26,897 bases of DNA from Bacillota bacterium (lineage in GTDB: Bacteria; Bacillota_E; JAJZYS01; JAJYTV01). The stretch covers positions 1 through 26,897 of the forward strand of contig JAJZVM010000048.1 in assembly GCA_021845645.1 (NCBI GenBank), given 5' to 3'. The position numbers and the translations under genes are program-made. Under the pieces are notes generated by a model. That model made no database searches. It was given only the letters and a program-made list of their open reading frames with translations, and was not told the origin of the DNA. This document shows, piece by piece, positions 14,954 through 23,575 of the stretch. How positions within the stretch are numbered: the stretch's first letter is position 1; every line of letters begins with the position of its first letter.

Positions 14954-15787
14954 ATGCCCTGCCACATCACCCTCGCCACGTCGGGCGCCATCATTCTCAG
15001 CGACGTCAGCCAGCTGCCCCGCATGATGTGGCCCGGCGTCGACGCCATCGAGATCGGCAGCCTGGCTTCCGAGGCAGACCTCCAGACGGTGCTCGATGCC
15101 GTTCAGGCACGACGCATCGCCTGGGGATTGCACGCGCCGCTCTGGCGGGCTGGGCCGAACCGCGTGCCGATGGCCGCAGCGGGACTGTCGGCCGACGAGA
15201 AGCACCACCTGCGTCGGGACATCGCGCGTGCGGCAAGTCACGGGGCGGCTTACGCGCTCGTACATGCGCCGTGGTTCGCTGATCACAGCCTCGCCATCGT
15301 CGATGCGAGGACGCTCTCCCGCCACACCGTGCGGTTTCTTGCAGACCTTGGGGCCGAGTTTCAGACACCTGTCGCCCTGGAGCTCAAGCTTGGTCGCAAT
15401 CGAGACCCTGGCATACTGGCCTACCTCGTGCCGGAACCGCGGGCCTTCCTCAACCTCAACCCTGACGGCGTCACGTTCTGCCTCGACACCGGAGACTGGC
15501 TCCTCGCCTGCGAGGAGCTCGGCATCGACCCCTTGCGCTCGTTCGAGCCATTCGCCCCGTGGACTTCGGTGATCCACGTCCACGCCGTCGAGCGCGGCGT
15601 GCAGCCCTACCTTTGGAAGCCGATTCATCCGTCGGACCCGGACGCCGCCGCCGTGCGGCGGCTCTGCCTCTGCGCGAAGGCTGCGCGCAGCGAACTGACC
15701 GTGGTCTTCGAGCACACACCGCACCTTGACCCGGGCCTGTCGTACGACCTCGAGGGGTATCGCTGGCTCCTGTCGGCCTTGCTCTGA
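14954..15787 (+). CDS. Xylose-isomerase-like TIM-barrel protein
   Basis: A 277-aa protein of the AP-endonuclease-2/xylose-isomerase-like superfamily. Candidate metal and active-site residues fall at strand ends in the expected order: H60 (GLHAPLW), H104 (VHAPWF), E143 (ALELKLG), D178 (FCLDTGDW), H210 (IHVHAVERG) and E253 (VFEHTPH). The superfamily includes sugar isomerases and epimerases, endonuclease IV and the cobamide amidohydrolase CbiR. The sequence alone does not decide among them, and there are no cobalamin genes nearby. The ATG has AAGGATG upstream. It lies 115 bp before an MFS gene on the same strand. Confidence 0.8.
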   Translation: MPCHITLATSGAIILSDVSQLPRMMWPGVDAIEIGSLASEADLQTVLDAVQARRIAWGLHAPLWRAGPNRVPMAAAGLSADEKHHLRRDIARAASHGAAYALVHAPWFADHSLAIVDARTLSRHTVRFLADLGAEFQTPVALELKLGRNRDPGILAYLVPEPRAFLNLNPDGVTFCLDTGDWLLACEELGIDPLRSFEPFAPWTSVIHVHAVERGVQPYLWKPIHPSDPDAAAVRRLCLCAKAARSELTVVFEHTPHLDPGLSYDLEGYRWLLSALL

Positions 15788-15804
15788 CGCGTCCCTGGCA
15801 GCGT

Positions 15805-15819
15805 CGCGGCGGCGCCGCG
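15805..15819. terminator. GC-rich hairpin after the TIM-barrel gene
   Basis: CGCGGC (15805-15810) and GCCGCG (15814-15819) form a 6-bp stem with a 3-nt loop, 18 nt after the stop codon. No T-tract follows, so intrinsic termination is uncertain. Confidence 0.25.
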
Positions 15820-15902
15820 TGCGAGATGGGACGATGCAAGGAGGAAATCGCTGCTCATGTCGATAAGTTTGACCATCGAACCTTCTCAGGGAGGCCCTCA
15901 CC

Positions 15903-17357
15903 TTGCGTCAGAGCAGCTCCTTCTCAGAGGTCCCGGCGCAGGCACGCCACCAGAAGACGGTGCTCATCAACACGACGATCGGCTCTCTCATGGCGTCCCT
16001 TGATGGCTCGATCCTCACCGTCAGCCTGCCGACGATCGCGCGGGAACTGCACACCGGTGTGGGCCTGATGCTCTGGATCATGATGGGCTATACGGTCGTC
16101 ATCACAGCACTGCTGCTGCCCTTCGGCCGGCTGGCAGACACCCACGGCAGGGTGCGGATGTACGGCCTCGGTTTCATCGTCTTCGCCGCCGCATCGGCGC
16201 TCTGCGGCTTCGCGGAGAGCGGCGTGTTCCTGCTCGTCAGCCGCTTGATCCAGGGTGTCGGCGCAGCCCTCCTGTGGTCCAATTCGCAGGCGATCCTGAC
16301 CGACGCCTTCCCCCATCAGGGGCGCGGCTTCGCGCTCGGCATCAACCAGGTGGCGGGCCTCACCGGCAGCGTCGGCGGTCTGCTGCTGGGTGGACTCATC
16401 ACCGCCACACTCGGCTGGCGCTGGATCTTCTTCGTCAACCTGCCGATCGGCGCGTTCGGCGCGATCTGGACCTTCACGTCCCTGCACGAGATCGCCTCGA
16501 TCGATCGGGGAGAGCCCTTCGACACGTACGGCATGGTGCTCTTCGTCGGGGGCATCCTGCTGGCGCTCCTCGGCCTTACCGTCGTGATCGAGGGCGGGGG
16601 ACCCGCCGTGCCGTGGTTGCTCGCGTCGGGCTTCCTTGCCCTCGTCGTCTTCGCGCTCTATGAGCGTCGCAGCAAGAGCCCCCTCATCGATCTGCGCCTG
16701 TTTTCAATCCGCATCTTCACCTTCGGCAATGCGTCCCTGTTCCTGAACGCCCTTGCCCGCGGCGCCCTCATGTTCCTGATGACGTTCTCCTTCCAGGGCC
16801 TGCGCGGGGCGTCGCCGCTGACGGCCGGCCTGATGATGCTTCCCCTCACGGTCGCCATCATGGTCGTCGGCCCGATCTCCGGGCGGCTCTCGGACCGCCT
16901 GGGCTCGCGCGAGCTGTCGTCCGGCGGTCTGCTGGTCACCGCCATCTCGCTCGCAATCCTGGCGCGCGCACCACTGACGGGATCCTACCTGCCGATCGCA
17001 TTCGCCCTTCTCCTCGCAGGGATCGGCAACGGTCTGTTCAACTCGCCGAACACGAGCGCCGTCATGGGCGCCGTCCCGCCCGACCGGCGCGGCGTCGCGG
17101 CGAGCACCCGAACCCTTCTGTTCAACGCGGGGCAGCTATTCTCGCTTGCCCTCTCCTTTACGATCCTCTCGACCACGATGGGCGACGGCAATCTCTCCGG
17201 CTTCCTCGCCGGCATGTCGACGCAAGCCGCGTCGATCGGCCACGCGGCCTTCGCACATGGCCTGGGCGAGGCGTTCACCCTCTCGACCATCCTGTCCCTG
17301 ATCGCAGCCGTGCTCTCGTCTCTGCGCGGCAAGACGACGCCTGCCGCGTCGACGTGA
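15903..17357 (+). CDS. MFS drug exporter, DHA2 (EmrB/QacA-like), 14 TM
   Basis: A 484-aa membrane protein with about 14 hydrophobic helices, the DHA2 length and layout. Family features are SLDGSILTVSLPTIARELH in helix 1, motif A GRLADTHGRVRMYG, motif B-like SRLIQGVGAALLWSNSQAI, motif C-like GSVGGLLLGGLI and WRWIFFVNLPIG after helix 5. These transporters expel hydrophobic drugs or metabolites using the proton gradient. The start is TTG at 15903 with GGGAGG about 9 nt upstream. No regulator gene of the TetR or MarR type is adjacent. Confidence 0.92.
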   Translation: MRQSSSFSEVPAQARHQKTVLINTTIGSLMASLDGSILTVSLPTIARELHTGVGLMLWIMMGYTVVITALLLPFGRLADTHGRVRMYGLGFIVFAAASALCGFAESGVFLLVSRLIQGVGAALLWSNSQAILTDAFPHQGRGFALGINQVAGLTGSVGGLLLGGLITATLGWRWIFFVNLPIGAFGAIWTFTSLHEIASIDRGEPFDTYGMVLFVGGILLALLGLTVVIEGGGPAVPWLLASGFLALVVFALYERRSKSPLIDLRLFSIRIFTFGNASLFLNALARGALMFLMTFSFQGLRGASPLTAGLMMLPLTVAIMVVGPISGRLSDRLGSRELSSGGLLVTAISLAILARAPLTGSYLPIAFALLLAGIGNGLFNSPNTSAVMGAVPPDRRGVAASTRTLLFNAGQLFSLALSFTILSTTMGDGNLSGFLAGMSTQAASIGHAAFAHGLGEAFTLSTILSLIAAVLSSLRGKTTPAAST

Positions 17358-17421
17358 CCCTCAGGCCTCAAGCGGCATACGCCCGCGGCGTCGTAGACTC
17401 GGTGCAAAGGTGGCGTACGCG

Positions 17422-18432
17422 ATGGCACGCATCCTCGTGATCGGCGGCTCGCGCTTCGTGGGTCTGAGGCTGGTGTGGACCCTGCTCGCGCAGGGTCACG
17501 AGGTGACCACCCTGAACCGAGGCAGCCACCAGGACCCCTTCGGGTCGCGCATCCGCAGGCTGCACGCCGACCGCTCCTCCCCAGACTTCCTCAAGGTCCT
17601 CGCCACGGCGAGCTTCGACGCGGCCGTAGACTTCCAGGCCTACAGCGGCGACCACGCGCGAGGGGTCCTAGCTGCGCTGCGGGACCGTGTCGGGCATTAC
17701 GTGCTCATCAGTTCGGGGCAGGTGTATCTCGTCCGCGAGGGCGCCGCGAGACCGCCTGCCGCGCCGCTCCGGGAGGACGACTATCCAGGAGGGCTGATGG
17801 ATGCCCCCACAGACCGCCGTGATCACACAGAGTGGGCATACGGCGTCGGCAAGCGCGACGCGGAAGACGCGCTTTGGCAGGCATTCCAGGAGCACGGCTT
17901 CCCGTACACGGCGCTGCGCCTGCCGATGGTGGATGGCGAACACGACCCCTCGGGACGCCTTGAGGGCTATCTCTGGCGGATTCTCGACGGTCGGCCGGTG
18001 CTGCTCCCGGACGGCGGCAGCGCCCCCGTCCGGCACGTCTACAGCGGCGACGTGGCCCGTGCCGTCGCAAGGCTCGTAGGAGATCCCCAGACGTTCGGTC
18101 AAGCGTACAATCTGTGCCAGGATGAGATGCCGACCCTGAGGCAGCTCGTGGATCTGCTCGCGGACCTCATGGGGGCCCCGAGGCGTTCGATGGCGATCGA
18201 CGGCGACACGCTGCACGCCGCCGGCATCCGCCCTGAGCAGGTCTCCCCGTTCAGCACGCCCTGGATGTCCCTGCTCGATCCGGGCAAGGCGAAGCGGGAC
18301 CTCGGCTTCCACCATCAGCCGCTCGAGGCCTACCTCGGCCACATCGTCGCATCGTTCTGCAGCCGGCCCTTCGCCCTGCCGCCTGAGAGCTACGCCCTGC
18401 GGACGAGGGAGCTCGAGCTTCTAGGCGCCTGA
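17422..18432 (+). CDS. NAD-dependent epimerase/dehydratase-like SDR
   Basis: A 336-aa extended short-chain dehydrogenase. The N-terminal ARILVIGGSRFVG is the NAD(P)-binding glycine motif (GGSxFVG variant, seen in CSP41-like and reductase-like members). HYVLISSGQVY supplies the active-site serine region, and YGVGK supplies Tyr140 and Lys144. RHVYSGDVARAV and QAYNLCQDEMPTLRQLV are conserved C-terminal blocks. It probably acts on a nucleotide sugar or related metabolite; the substrate is unknown. The ATG at 17422 is chosen with AAAGGTGG 9 nt upstream; a GTG at 17410 overlaps that site. It follows the MFS gene by 64 bp and could be co-transcribed. Confidence 0.87.
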   Translation: MARILVIGGSRFVGLRLVWTLLAQGHEVTTLNRGSHQDPFGSRIRRLHADRSSPDFLKVLATASFDAAVDFQAYSGDHARGVLAALRDRVGHYVLISSGQVYLVREGAARPPAAPLREDDYPGGLMDAPTDRRDHTEWAYGVGKRDAEDALWQAFQEHGFPYTALRLPMVDGEHDPSGRLEGYLWRILDGRPVLLPDGGSAPVRHVYSGDVARAVARLVGDPQTFGQAYNLCQDEMPTLRQLVDLLADLMGAPRRSMAIDGDTLHAAGIRPEQVSPFSTPWMSLLDPGKAKRDLGFHHQPLEAYLGHIVASFCSRPFALPPESYALRTRELELLGA

Positions 18433-18543
18433 GTCGAGGCGACAGGGATCGGGTGGCGAGGGCTGTACAATGGCAGCGGCATCCTCGGCTCCAGGAGGCA
18501 CCGACCCGCTGCTTGGCCAACCACTTCCTTGGGGTGTGACGTC

Positions 18544-20655
18544 ATGGTCGCTCGCTGGGCCCAGGCATGTGCCCGCCGACGCTGGCTGGTACTCGTGCTC
18601 TGGCTTCTCGTCCTCGTCGCAAGTCTGCCGCTTGCCGCCCATGTCACCCACAACCTGTCGTCGAGCGGCTTCGAGGATCCGCGGAGCAGGGCCGTCTGGG
18701 CGGACAAGCAGCTCAACTACGTGCACACCTCGGGCCAGGGGACATGGCTCGTCTCCGGCCCCTCCCAGGCGCGCGTGGCAAGCCTGGCCAGGGATCAGGG
18801 CATCCCGGCGCAGGACATCCGGAAGGTTTCGTCCCACGAGACGCTCGTAGTGCCGGCGCAGCCCATCGCGCCGGCCGCTCTTGCGGGCCTGCGCACGACC
18901 CTGCGCCCGTCCAGGGCGCAGGTGCGGTCGGTCGACCAGGTGGCCGTCGGAGAGCAGGTGCTGGCGGACGCGAAGGAGACCCTCAGCCACAGCCTGCCCT
19001 TCGCGCTGCCGCTCGTCCTCGTTCTGCTGCTGCTCGTGTTCGGATCGGTCGCCTCGGCCGCCCTGCCCCTCGCCGTCGCAGGCGTGGGCTCGAGCGTCGC
19101 GCTGGCGCTCATCGACCTGATCGAGGACAAGATCACGCTCTCCGCCTACCTCACCGACATCGTCAGCTTCCTGGCGCTCGGCGTCGGGGTCGACTATGCC
19201 CTCTTCATCAGCGTCCGCTTCCGTGAGGAGCTGCAGGCAGGTCGCAGCGTGCCCGAGGCGATCGGTGAAGCGATGCGCCACGCCGGCCGTTCCGTGCTTT
19301 ACTCCGGAATCGCGGTTGGCCTCGCCGTCGCGACGCTGCTGATGGGCGGTAACGCCTACTGGCAGGGCATCGCGCTCGGCGGAGCCGTCGCCGTCTTCTC
19401 GGTGCTGCTCGCGACCCACACGCTCCTGCCCGCCCTGCTGGCCTTCGTAGGGCGCCACATCGACTGGGGACGCCTGAGAGGCATGCGGCGCGACGGCGGC
19501 CTGTGGCCGTCGATCGCCGCCTTCATCGGCAGGGCGCCCGCCGTCGCCGTGCTGCTCGGGCTTCTGCTGCTCGCCGTGCCGGCATGGTTCGGGCTCAGCC
19601 TGCAGATCCGCACGCCGGCCAACCTGGCGGTGCTCCTGCCGCCGCACGATCCCCTGCGCAAGGCGGTGGCGCTGCAGACCAGAGTGCTGGGCGGCGGCGT
19701 GGAGTCCCCCATCGTCCTCGCCGTGAAGCTGCCGGCCACGGTCCGCGACCTCACGTTCTGGCAGACCGTGCAAGGCATCACGGCAAGCGCCCAGCGGCTC
19801 CAAGGCGTCGCGCGGGTCGCGTCGCCCACGGCCCTTGGCGTGCCGGTCGCCCTCCTGCCTTCGGCCGCGGAGGATCCCGCCGTGGCGCCGCCGACGCTCG
19901 CGACGGCCTTAGGGAGCTTTGTCGACCCCTCCGCGCACCCGCACCTCGTGCTGCTCTACGTGACGCCGCACACCGGGCCGGACGCGAAGGCAACGCTCTC
20001 GCTCGTGCACCGGCTCGAGGCCGATCTGCCGCTCTGGCTACCGAAGGGCAGCCAGAGCGGCGTCGGAGGTGTCACGGCTCTTCTGGATGGTTTCAACCGC
20101 CTCACGTCGCAGCGCCTGCCGTACATCATCGCCGGCGTCGCCCTGATCGCCTTCCTGGTGCTGTTCGGAGCGACAGGCGCCATCTGGCAGGCACTGCTCG
20201 GGGTGGTCTTCGACGCCATCGTAGCCCTTGCGACCGCCGGGATCCTCGTCCTGACCGTCCAGCGCGGCGGCCTCGGCTTCGCGGCGCTCGCCCCGGACAG
20301 CAGCATCACGCCGCTCGTCTTCGTCCTGCTCTTCGGGCTCTCCATGGACTACGAGGTCATCCTGCTGCACAGGGTGCAGGAGGCCGCCCGGAACATGGGC
20401 GCGGCGGCGGCGGCGCGGGACGGCCTCGCCGCCACCGGCGGCATGATCACGGGCGCCGGCATGACCCTCTGCGTCGTGTTCGTCGCACTCATCCTGAGCC
20501 CGCTTGAAATCATGCAGATGCTGGCGGTCGGCATGACCACCGCGATCCTGCTGGACACCTGGATCGTCCGCAGCCTGCTCGTCCCCGGCAGCATCGCGCT
20601 GCTCGGCCGCCACGCCTTCTGGCCCTGGGGCCACCGCCGCGGGAAGGCCGTTTGA
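18544..20655 (+). CDS. MMPL/RND-family membrane transporter
   Basis: A 703-aa protein with the duplicated RND layout: one N-terminal helix (WLVLVLWLLVLVASLPLAA), a large extracytoplasmic loop and a bundle of helices, then the same again. Diagnostic motifs are GVDYALFISVRFREEL near residue 216 and GLSMDYEVILLHRVQEA near residue 600, which supply the proton-relay aspartates of the MMPL family. Family members export lipids, siderophores or drugs. The substrate is not determinable here. The ATG at 18544 has GGGGTG 7 nt upstream; an in-frame TTG at 18529 is less likely. Confidence 0.92.
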   Translation: MVARWAQACARRRWLVLVLWLLVLVASLPLAAHVTHNLSSSGFEDPRSRAVWADKQLNYVHTSGQGTWLVSGPSQARVASLARDQGIPAQDIRKVSSHETLVVPAQPIAPAALAGLRTTLRPSRAQVRSVDQVAVGEQVLADAKETLSHSLPFALPLVLVLLLLVFGSVASAALPLAVAGVGSSVALALIDLIEDKITLSAYLTDIVSFLALGVGVDYALFISVRFREELQAGRSVPEAIGEAMRHAGRSVLYSGIAVGLAVATLLMGGNAYWQGIALGGAVAVFSVLLATHTLLPALLAFVGRHIDWGRLRGMRRDGGLWPSIAAFIGRAPAVAVLLGLLLLAVPAWFGLSLQIRTPANLAVLLPPHDPLRKAVALQTRVLGGGVESPIVLAVKLPATVRDLTFWQTVQGITASAQRLQGVARVASPTALGVPVALLPSAAEDPAVAPPTLATALGSFVDPSAHPHLVLLYVTPHTGPDAKATLSLVHRLEADLPLWLPKGSQSGVGGVTALLDGFNRLTSQRLPYIIAGVALIAFLVLFGATGAIWQALLGVVFDAIVALATAGILVLTVQRGGLGFAALAPDSSITPLVFVLLFGLSMDYEVILLHRVQEAARNMGAAAAARDGLAATGGMITGAGMTLCVVFVALILSPLEIMQMLAVGMTTAILLDTWIVRSLLVPGSIALLGRHAFWPWGHRRGKAV

Positions 20656-20734
20656 GACTGCCTGCAGGAATCGCGCCCGAGGACCCGTAGGTTAGGAAGC
20701 GTATCCTCAGGTTGCAGCGGGGGGACGGGCGGGC

Positions 20735-21661
20735 ATGACCGTCGCGCTGATCCTGGCCTTCAACCTGCTCGCGGGATTCAACGACGGCGGCAACCTTCTG
20801 GCGACGCTGCTGCCGAGCCGCGTCCGCCCGATCGTCCTCTGGCTCTGGCTGGCGGTCGTCGTCAGCATGGGCCCGGTCGTCCTGGGAACGCATGTCGCCG
20901 ACACGATCGTGCGCCGCATCGTCACGCCAAAGAGCCTTGCGCCGATCCTAGCCCCCGCCACCGCGAGCGCCCTGCTGGTGGTGCTCTTCAGCTGGTGGCG
21001 GCGCGTCCCGACGTCGATGTCGCTCGCGCTCGTCGGGGCGATGGTCGGGGCCGGCACGGCGGCAGGCAGCCAGGTCCTGTGGGGCGGTGCCCTGCGCGCA
21101 CTCGTCGGCTTCGTCCTCACCGTCCTGCTCGGCGGGTTTCTCGGACTTCTCAGCGCGCGCTACGGACGCCAGCTGCTGAGACGCTTTCGGCGCGGCGCCC
21201 TTCTCAGCGTGCTCCTCCTTCTGACGGCCGTGCTCGAGGGACTGGCCTACGGCGGCAATGACCTCGAGAAGGCGATCGGCCTCCTGCAGTTCTCGGGCTT
21301 TGCGCTGAAGCGGGCCGTCTTCCTCTCCGCTCTGTCGTTCGCTCTTGGCAGCGCCATAGGTTCCTGGCGCATCGCACGCACGGTATCCAGCCAGATTCTG
21401 CGCCTGCGCCCGCCGGAGGCGCTCTACACCCAGGCTGCGACGGGGCTCGCGGTGCTGGCCGCGGCCGCCGCCGGCATCCCCGTCTCGACGAGCCAGACGG
21501 TGGATGCGAGCCTGCTCGGCGTCGGTTCCGCCGAGAACCCGCGCCACGTCGGCTGGCGCGTCGTCCGCCGCATGATCTTCGCCTGGGTGTTCACGCCAGT
21601 GGCCTCATTCCTGATGGGAGGTGCCTCGCTTTGGATCGCCGTCCGGCTTCTTCGCGTCTGA
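20735..21661 (+). CDS. PiT-family (PHO4) inorganic phosphate transporter-like protein
   Basis: A 308-aa membrane protein with the PiT repeat signatures: GFNDGGN at residues 14-20, AYGGNDLEKAIG near 171-182 and GIPVSTSQTVDASLLGVG near 247-264. The canonical forms are GxNDxANA and GxPxSTTH. Changes such as FNDGGN and STSQ are within family variation but could alter specificity. It should move phosphate or a metal-phosphate complex with a cation. It is short compared with the 400-500 aa of many PiT proteins, as in compact bacterial and archaeal forms. The DUF47 gene overlaps its 3' end by 31 bp, a classical Pit accessory arrangement. Confidence 0.88.
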   Translation: MTVALILAFNLLAGFNDGGNLLATLLPSRVRPIVLWLWLAVVVSMGPVVLGTHVADTIVRRIVTPKSLAPILAPATASALLVVLFSWWRRVPTSMSLALVGAMVGAGTAAGSQVLWGGALRALVGFVLTVLLGGFLGLLSARYGRQLLRRFRRGALLSVLLLLTAVLEGLAYGGNDLEKAIGLLQFSGFALKRAVFLSALSFALGSAIGSWRIARTVSSQILRLRPPEALYTQAATGLAVLAAAAAGIPVSTSQTVDASLLGVGSAENPRHVGWRVVRRMIFAWVFTPVASFLMGGASLWIAVRLLRV

Positions 21662-22305
21662 GTCGCGCACTCTCGAGCCTGCGCGAGATCCTCGGACCGC
21701 GCGACCAGGTGTTCCAGGATCTCCTGCTGGAGCAGGCGCATCTGGCCCGCCAGGCCATGGACCTCCTCTACCGTTACCTCCTGCAGCCGTCCCAGGATCT
21801 CGCGCAAGCCGTCGCGGATCTCGAGGAGCGCGGCGACAGCATCCTCTCGGACATCCAGCGGGCCTTGCGCGAAGCGCTCGTCACGCCACTCGGCGGCGGA
21901 GACATCAACTACCTCGGCAACGCCTTGGACGACCTCCTCGACCAGTTCGAGGACATGGTCACCGAAGACCTGGCGCTCGAGGCGGCAGGCGTCGGCGAGA
22001 GCAGCTACAGCGAGGCGCACTTCGGGGAGGTCGTGGACGCCCTGCATGAGGCCTGCGCCCTGGTGCCGGAAGCCATAGAGGCCCTGCTGCGCCGCCCGGC
22101 AGCGGCAGAGGCGAAGATCGCGCAGCTGCGGGGGCGCTACCAGGACGGCAAGCGCGCATACTCCCTGGCCTATGCGGCGATCATGGCGGGGCGGGACGAC
22201 GAGGGCAGCGCCAGGACGAAGAACCGTCTGCGCTGGCTGCGCCAGCACCTGAGACGCATCGAGAAGCTCGCCAACGCGATGGCAGGCATCCTCGCGAACA
22301 GCTGA
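21631..22305 (+). CDS. DUF47 PhoU-like Pit accessory protein
   Basis: A 224-aa all-helical protein of the DUF47/PhoU-like family. The pattern is DQVFQDLLLEQAHLARQAMDL, then AVADLEERGDSILSDIQRAL with the acidic DLEERGD segment that can bind metal, then INYLGNALDDLLDQFEDMV and a C-terminal RIEKLANAMAGILAN. Such proteins regulate the adjacent PiT transporter from the cytoplasm. The start is TTG at 21631 inside the PiT gene, with GGGAGGTG about 7 nt upstream. The 31-bp overlap implies coupled translation in another frame. Confidence 0.88.
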   Translation: MDRRPASSRLSRALSSLREILGPRDQVFQDLLLEQAHLARQAMDLLYRYLLQPSQDLAQAVADLEERGDSILSDIQRALREALVTPLGGGDINYLGNALDDLLDQFEDMVTEDLALEAAGVGESSYSEAHFGEVVDALHEACALVPEAIEALLRRPAAAEAKIAQLRGRYQDGKRAYSLAYAAIMAGRDDEGSARTKNRLRWLRQHLRRIEKLANAMAGILANS

Positions 22306-22395
22306 AAGGTGCCCTGTCCAGCGTGACGAATCCCTTGCGCGGCACCCTGTCCGGTGGCGGATGCAAGTTTGGACCTCATGGGAGAGAAGCCAGTC

Positions 22396-23067
22396 ATGTC
22401 CCAGAGCGAAAAGATCGTGCTCTCGTGGAGCGGCGGCAAGGACAGCGCCATCGCCCTTGCGACCCTGCAGCATTACGACGCGCCCGTCCACGCGCTCCTG
22501 ACGACCGTGACCGACCCCCAGCGGCGCATCAGCATGCATGGCGTGCGCGAAGAGCTCCTGCGCCAGCAGGCCGACGCCGCCGGCCTGCCGCTGCGCGTCG
22601 TGCGGATCCCAGAGGCCTGCAGCGACGCGATCTACGAGAACCTGTTCGCGCGCGAGACCGATGCGCTCAAGGAGGAAGGCGTCGACCGCTATGCCTTTGG
22701 CGATCTCTTCCTCCAGGACGTGCGCGACTATCGCGAGCGTCAGCTCGGCCGGTCCGATCTGAAGGCGGTCTTCCCGCTCTGGGGTCTTGACACGAAGCAG
22801 CTTGCGGAGAACTTCGTGCGCCAGGGCTTTCAGGCGATCGTGGTGACGGTCGACCCGAAGCAGCTCGACCCCTCGTTCATCGGCCGCGACTACGACCTCC
22901 AGTTCCTGGCCGATCTGCCGCCAGGCGTCGACCCCTGCGGTGAGAGGGGCGAGTTCCACACCTTCGTGCACGCAGGGCCGATCTTCCGCAAGCCGATCGC
23001 CGTCCAGCGGGGCGAGTCGTCGGAGCGCGGCGGCTTCTACTTCCAGGACCTCCTGCCGCTCGCCTGA
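22396..23067 (+). CDS. Dph6-type diphthine-ammonia ligase-like ATP pyrophosphatase
   Basis: A 223-aa PP-loop ATPase (ATP_bind_4/DUF71). The N-terminal KIVLSWSGGKDSAIAL contains the SGGKDS PP-loop at residues 12-17. The conserved MHGVREELLRQQADAAGLPL and YAFGDLFLQDVRDYRERQL segments and the C-terminal CGERGEFHTFVHAGPIFRKPI complete the family pattern. In archaea and eukaryotes Dph6 amidates diphthine on EF2. Bacteria lack diphthamide, so the bacterial function is unknown, probably ATP-dependent amidation or thiolation of another substrate. The ATG at 22396 has GGAGAG 9 nt upstream; earlier in-frame starts exist at 22354 and 22378. Confidence 0.88.
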   Translation: MSQSEKIVLSWSGGKDSAIALATLQHYDAPVHALLTTVTDPQRRISMHGVREELLRQQADAAGLPLRVVRIPEACSDAIYENLFARETDALKEEGVDRYAFGDLFLQDVRDYRERQLGRSDLKAVFPLWGLDTKQLAENFVRQGFQAIVVTVDPKQLDPSFIGRDYDLQFLADLPPGVDPCGERGEFHTFVHAGPIFRKPIAVQRGESSERGGFYFQDLLPLA

Positions 23068-23101
23068 CCGTCATGGGCGGCCCACGCGATGACCCAGCAG
23101 G

Positions 23102-23132
23102 CGCGACCGGCCCAACGCGTGGCCCGGTCGCG
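23102..23132. terminator. Convergent-gene hairpin, possible bidirectional terminator
   Basis: CGCGACCGG (23102-23110) and CCGGTCGCG (23124-23132) form a perfect 9-bp stem with a 13-nt loop between two converging genes. TCTATAT follows on the plus strand, giving a weak T-tract. The position and symmetry suit transcription termination from both sides. Confidence 0.45.
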
Positions 23133-23182
23133 TCTATATCCGCCAATGGAAAGACGGTGTCCGCTGGTCCGTGCGCGCCGCC

Positions 23183-23575
23183 TCAATCGCCGTCTTCCAG
23201 GGGTTCTTCCCGCACCTGCCCCGCTTCGATCCAGAACGCCCGCAGCTGGCGGTTGGGCGGTGCGCCGAGGATCAGGTGCAGGACGCCCGGATACATCGCC
23301 TCGCGGATGTCCGTGGCGGACGGGCGCGCCTCGCCCGCCGGATGCGAGTGGAAGATGGCCCGCAGCCCTAGTCCCTGCCGCTTGAACACCCTGAGAGCCC
23401 CTAGCACGTCCTCCGGGCTGATGGTGTACCGATAGGGACTCCCGGCCGCGTTGCGGCAGGCGATGAAGCGCACGAGATCGTCCCCCGTGCCGCCGACGAG
23501 CCCGCAAGCCTCCCACGGCAGCGCCATGGACGCCGCCCGCAGGAGCTCCCCGCGCAAGGCCGTCGGCAGCCGCAT
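23183..23575 (-). CDS. JAMM/MPN metalloprotease (Mec-like)
   Basis: A 130-aa zinc-dependent isopeptidase of the prokaryotic JAMM (M67) class. E22 (PWEACGL), H76 and H78 (FHSHP), S86 and D89 fit HxH-x7-S-x2-D exactly, so the active site is complete. Prokaryotic members such as mycobacterial Mec cleave adducts from the C-terminus of ubiquitin-like sulfur carriers. The ATG overlaps the stop of the upstream ubiquitin-like/E1/rhodanese gene (TGATG), so the two proteins are made together, and a carrier-processing role is likely. The physiological product, such as cysteine or a thio-cofactor, is not evident because no cysteine synthase lies nearby. Confidence 0.92.
   Translation of the reverse strand: MRLPTALRGELLRAASMALPWEACGLVGGTGDDLVRFIACRNAAGSPYRYTISPEDVLGALRVFKRQGLGLRAIFHSHPAGEARPSATDIREAMYPGVLHLILGAPPNRQLRAFWIEAGQVREEPLEDGD

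Noticed and set aside
14792..15901. 369-aa minus-strand ORF opposite the TIM-barrel gene
   Set aside because: The plus strand encodes a protein with ordered metal ligands. The minus frame is a G+C-driven shadow.
21424..22971. 515-aa minus-strand ORF spanning PiT, DUF47 and the Dph6-like gene
   Set aside because: It crosses three well-supported genes on the other strand and has no domain signature.
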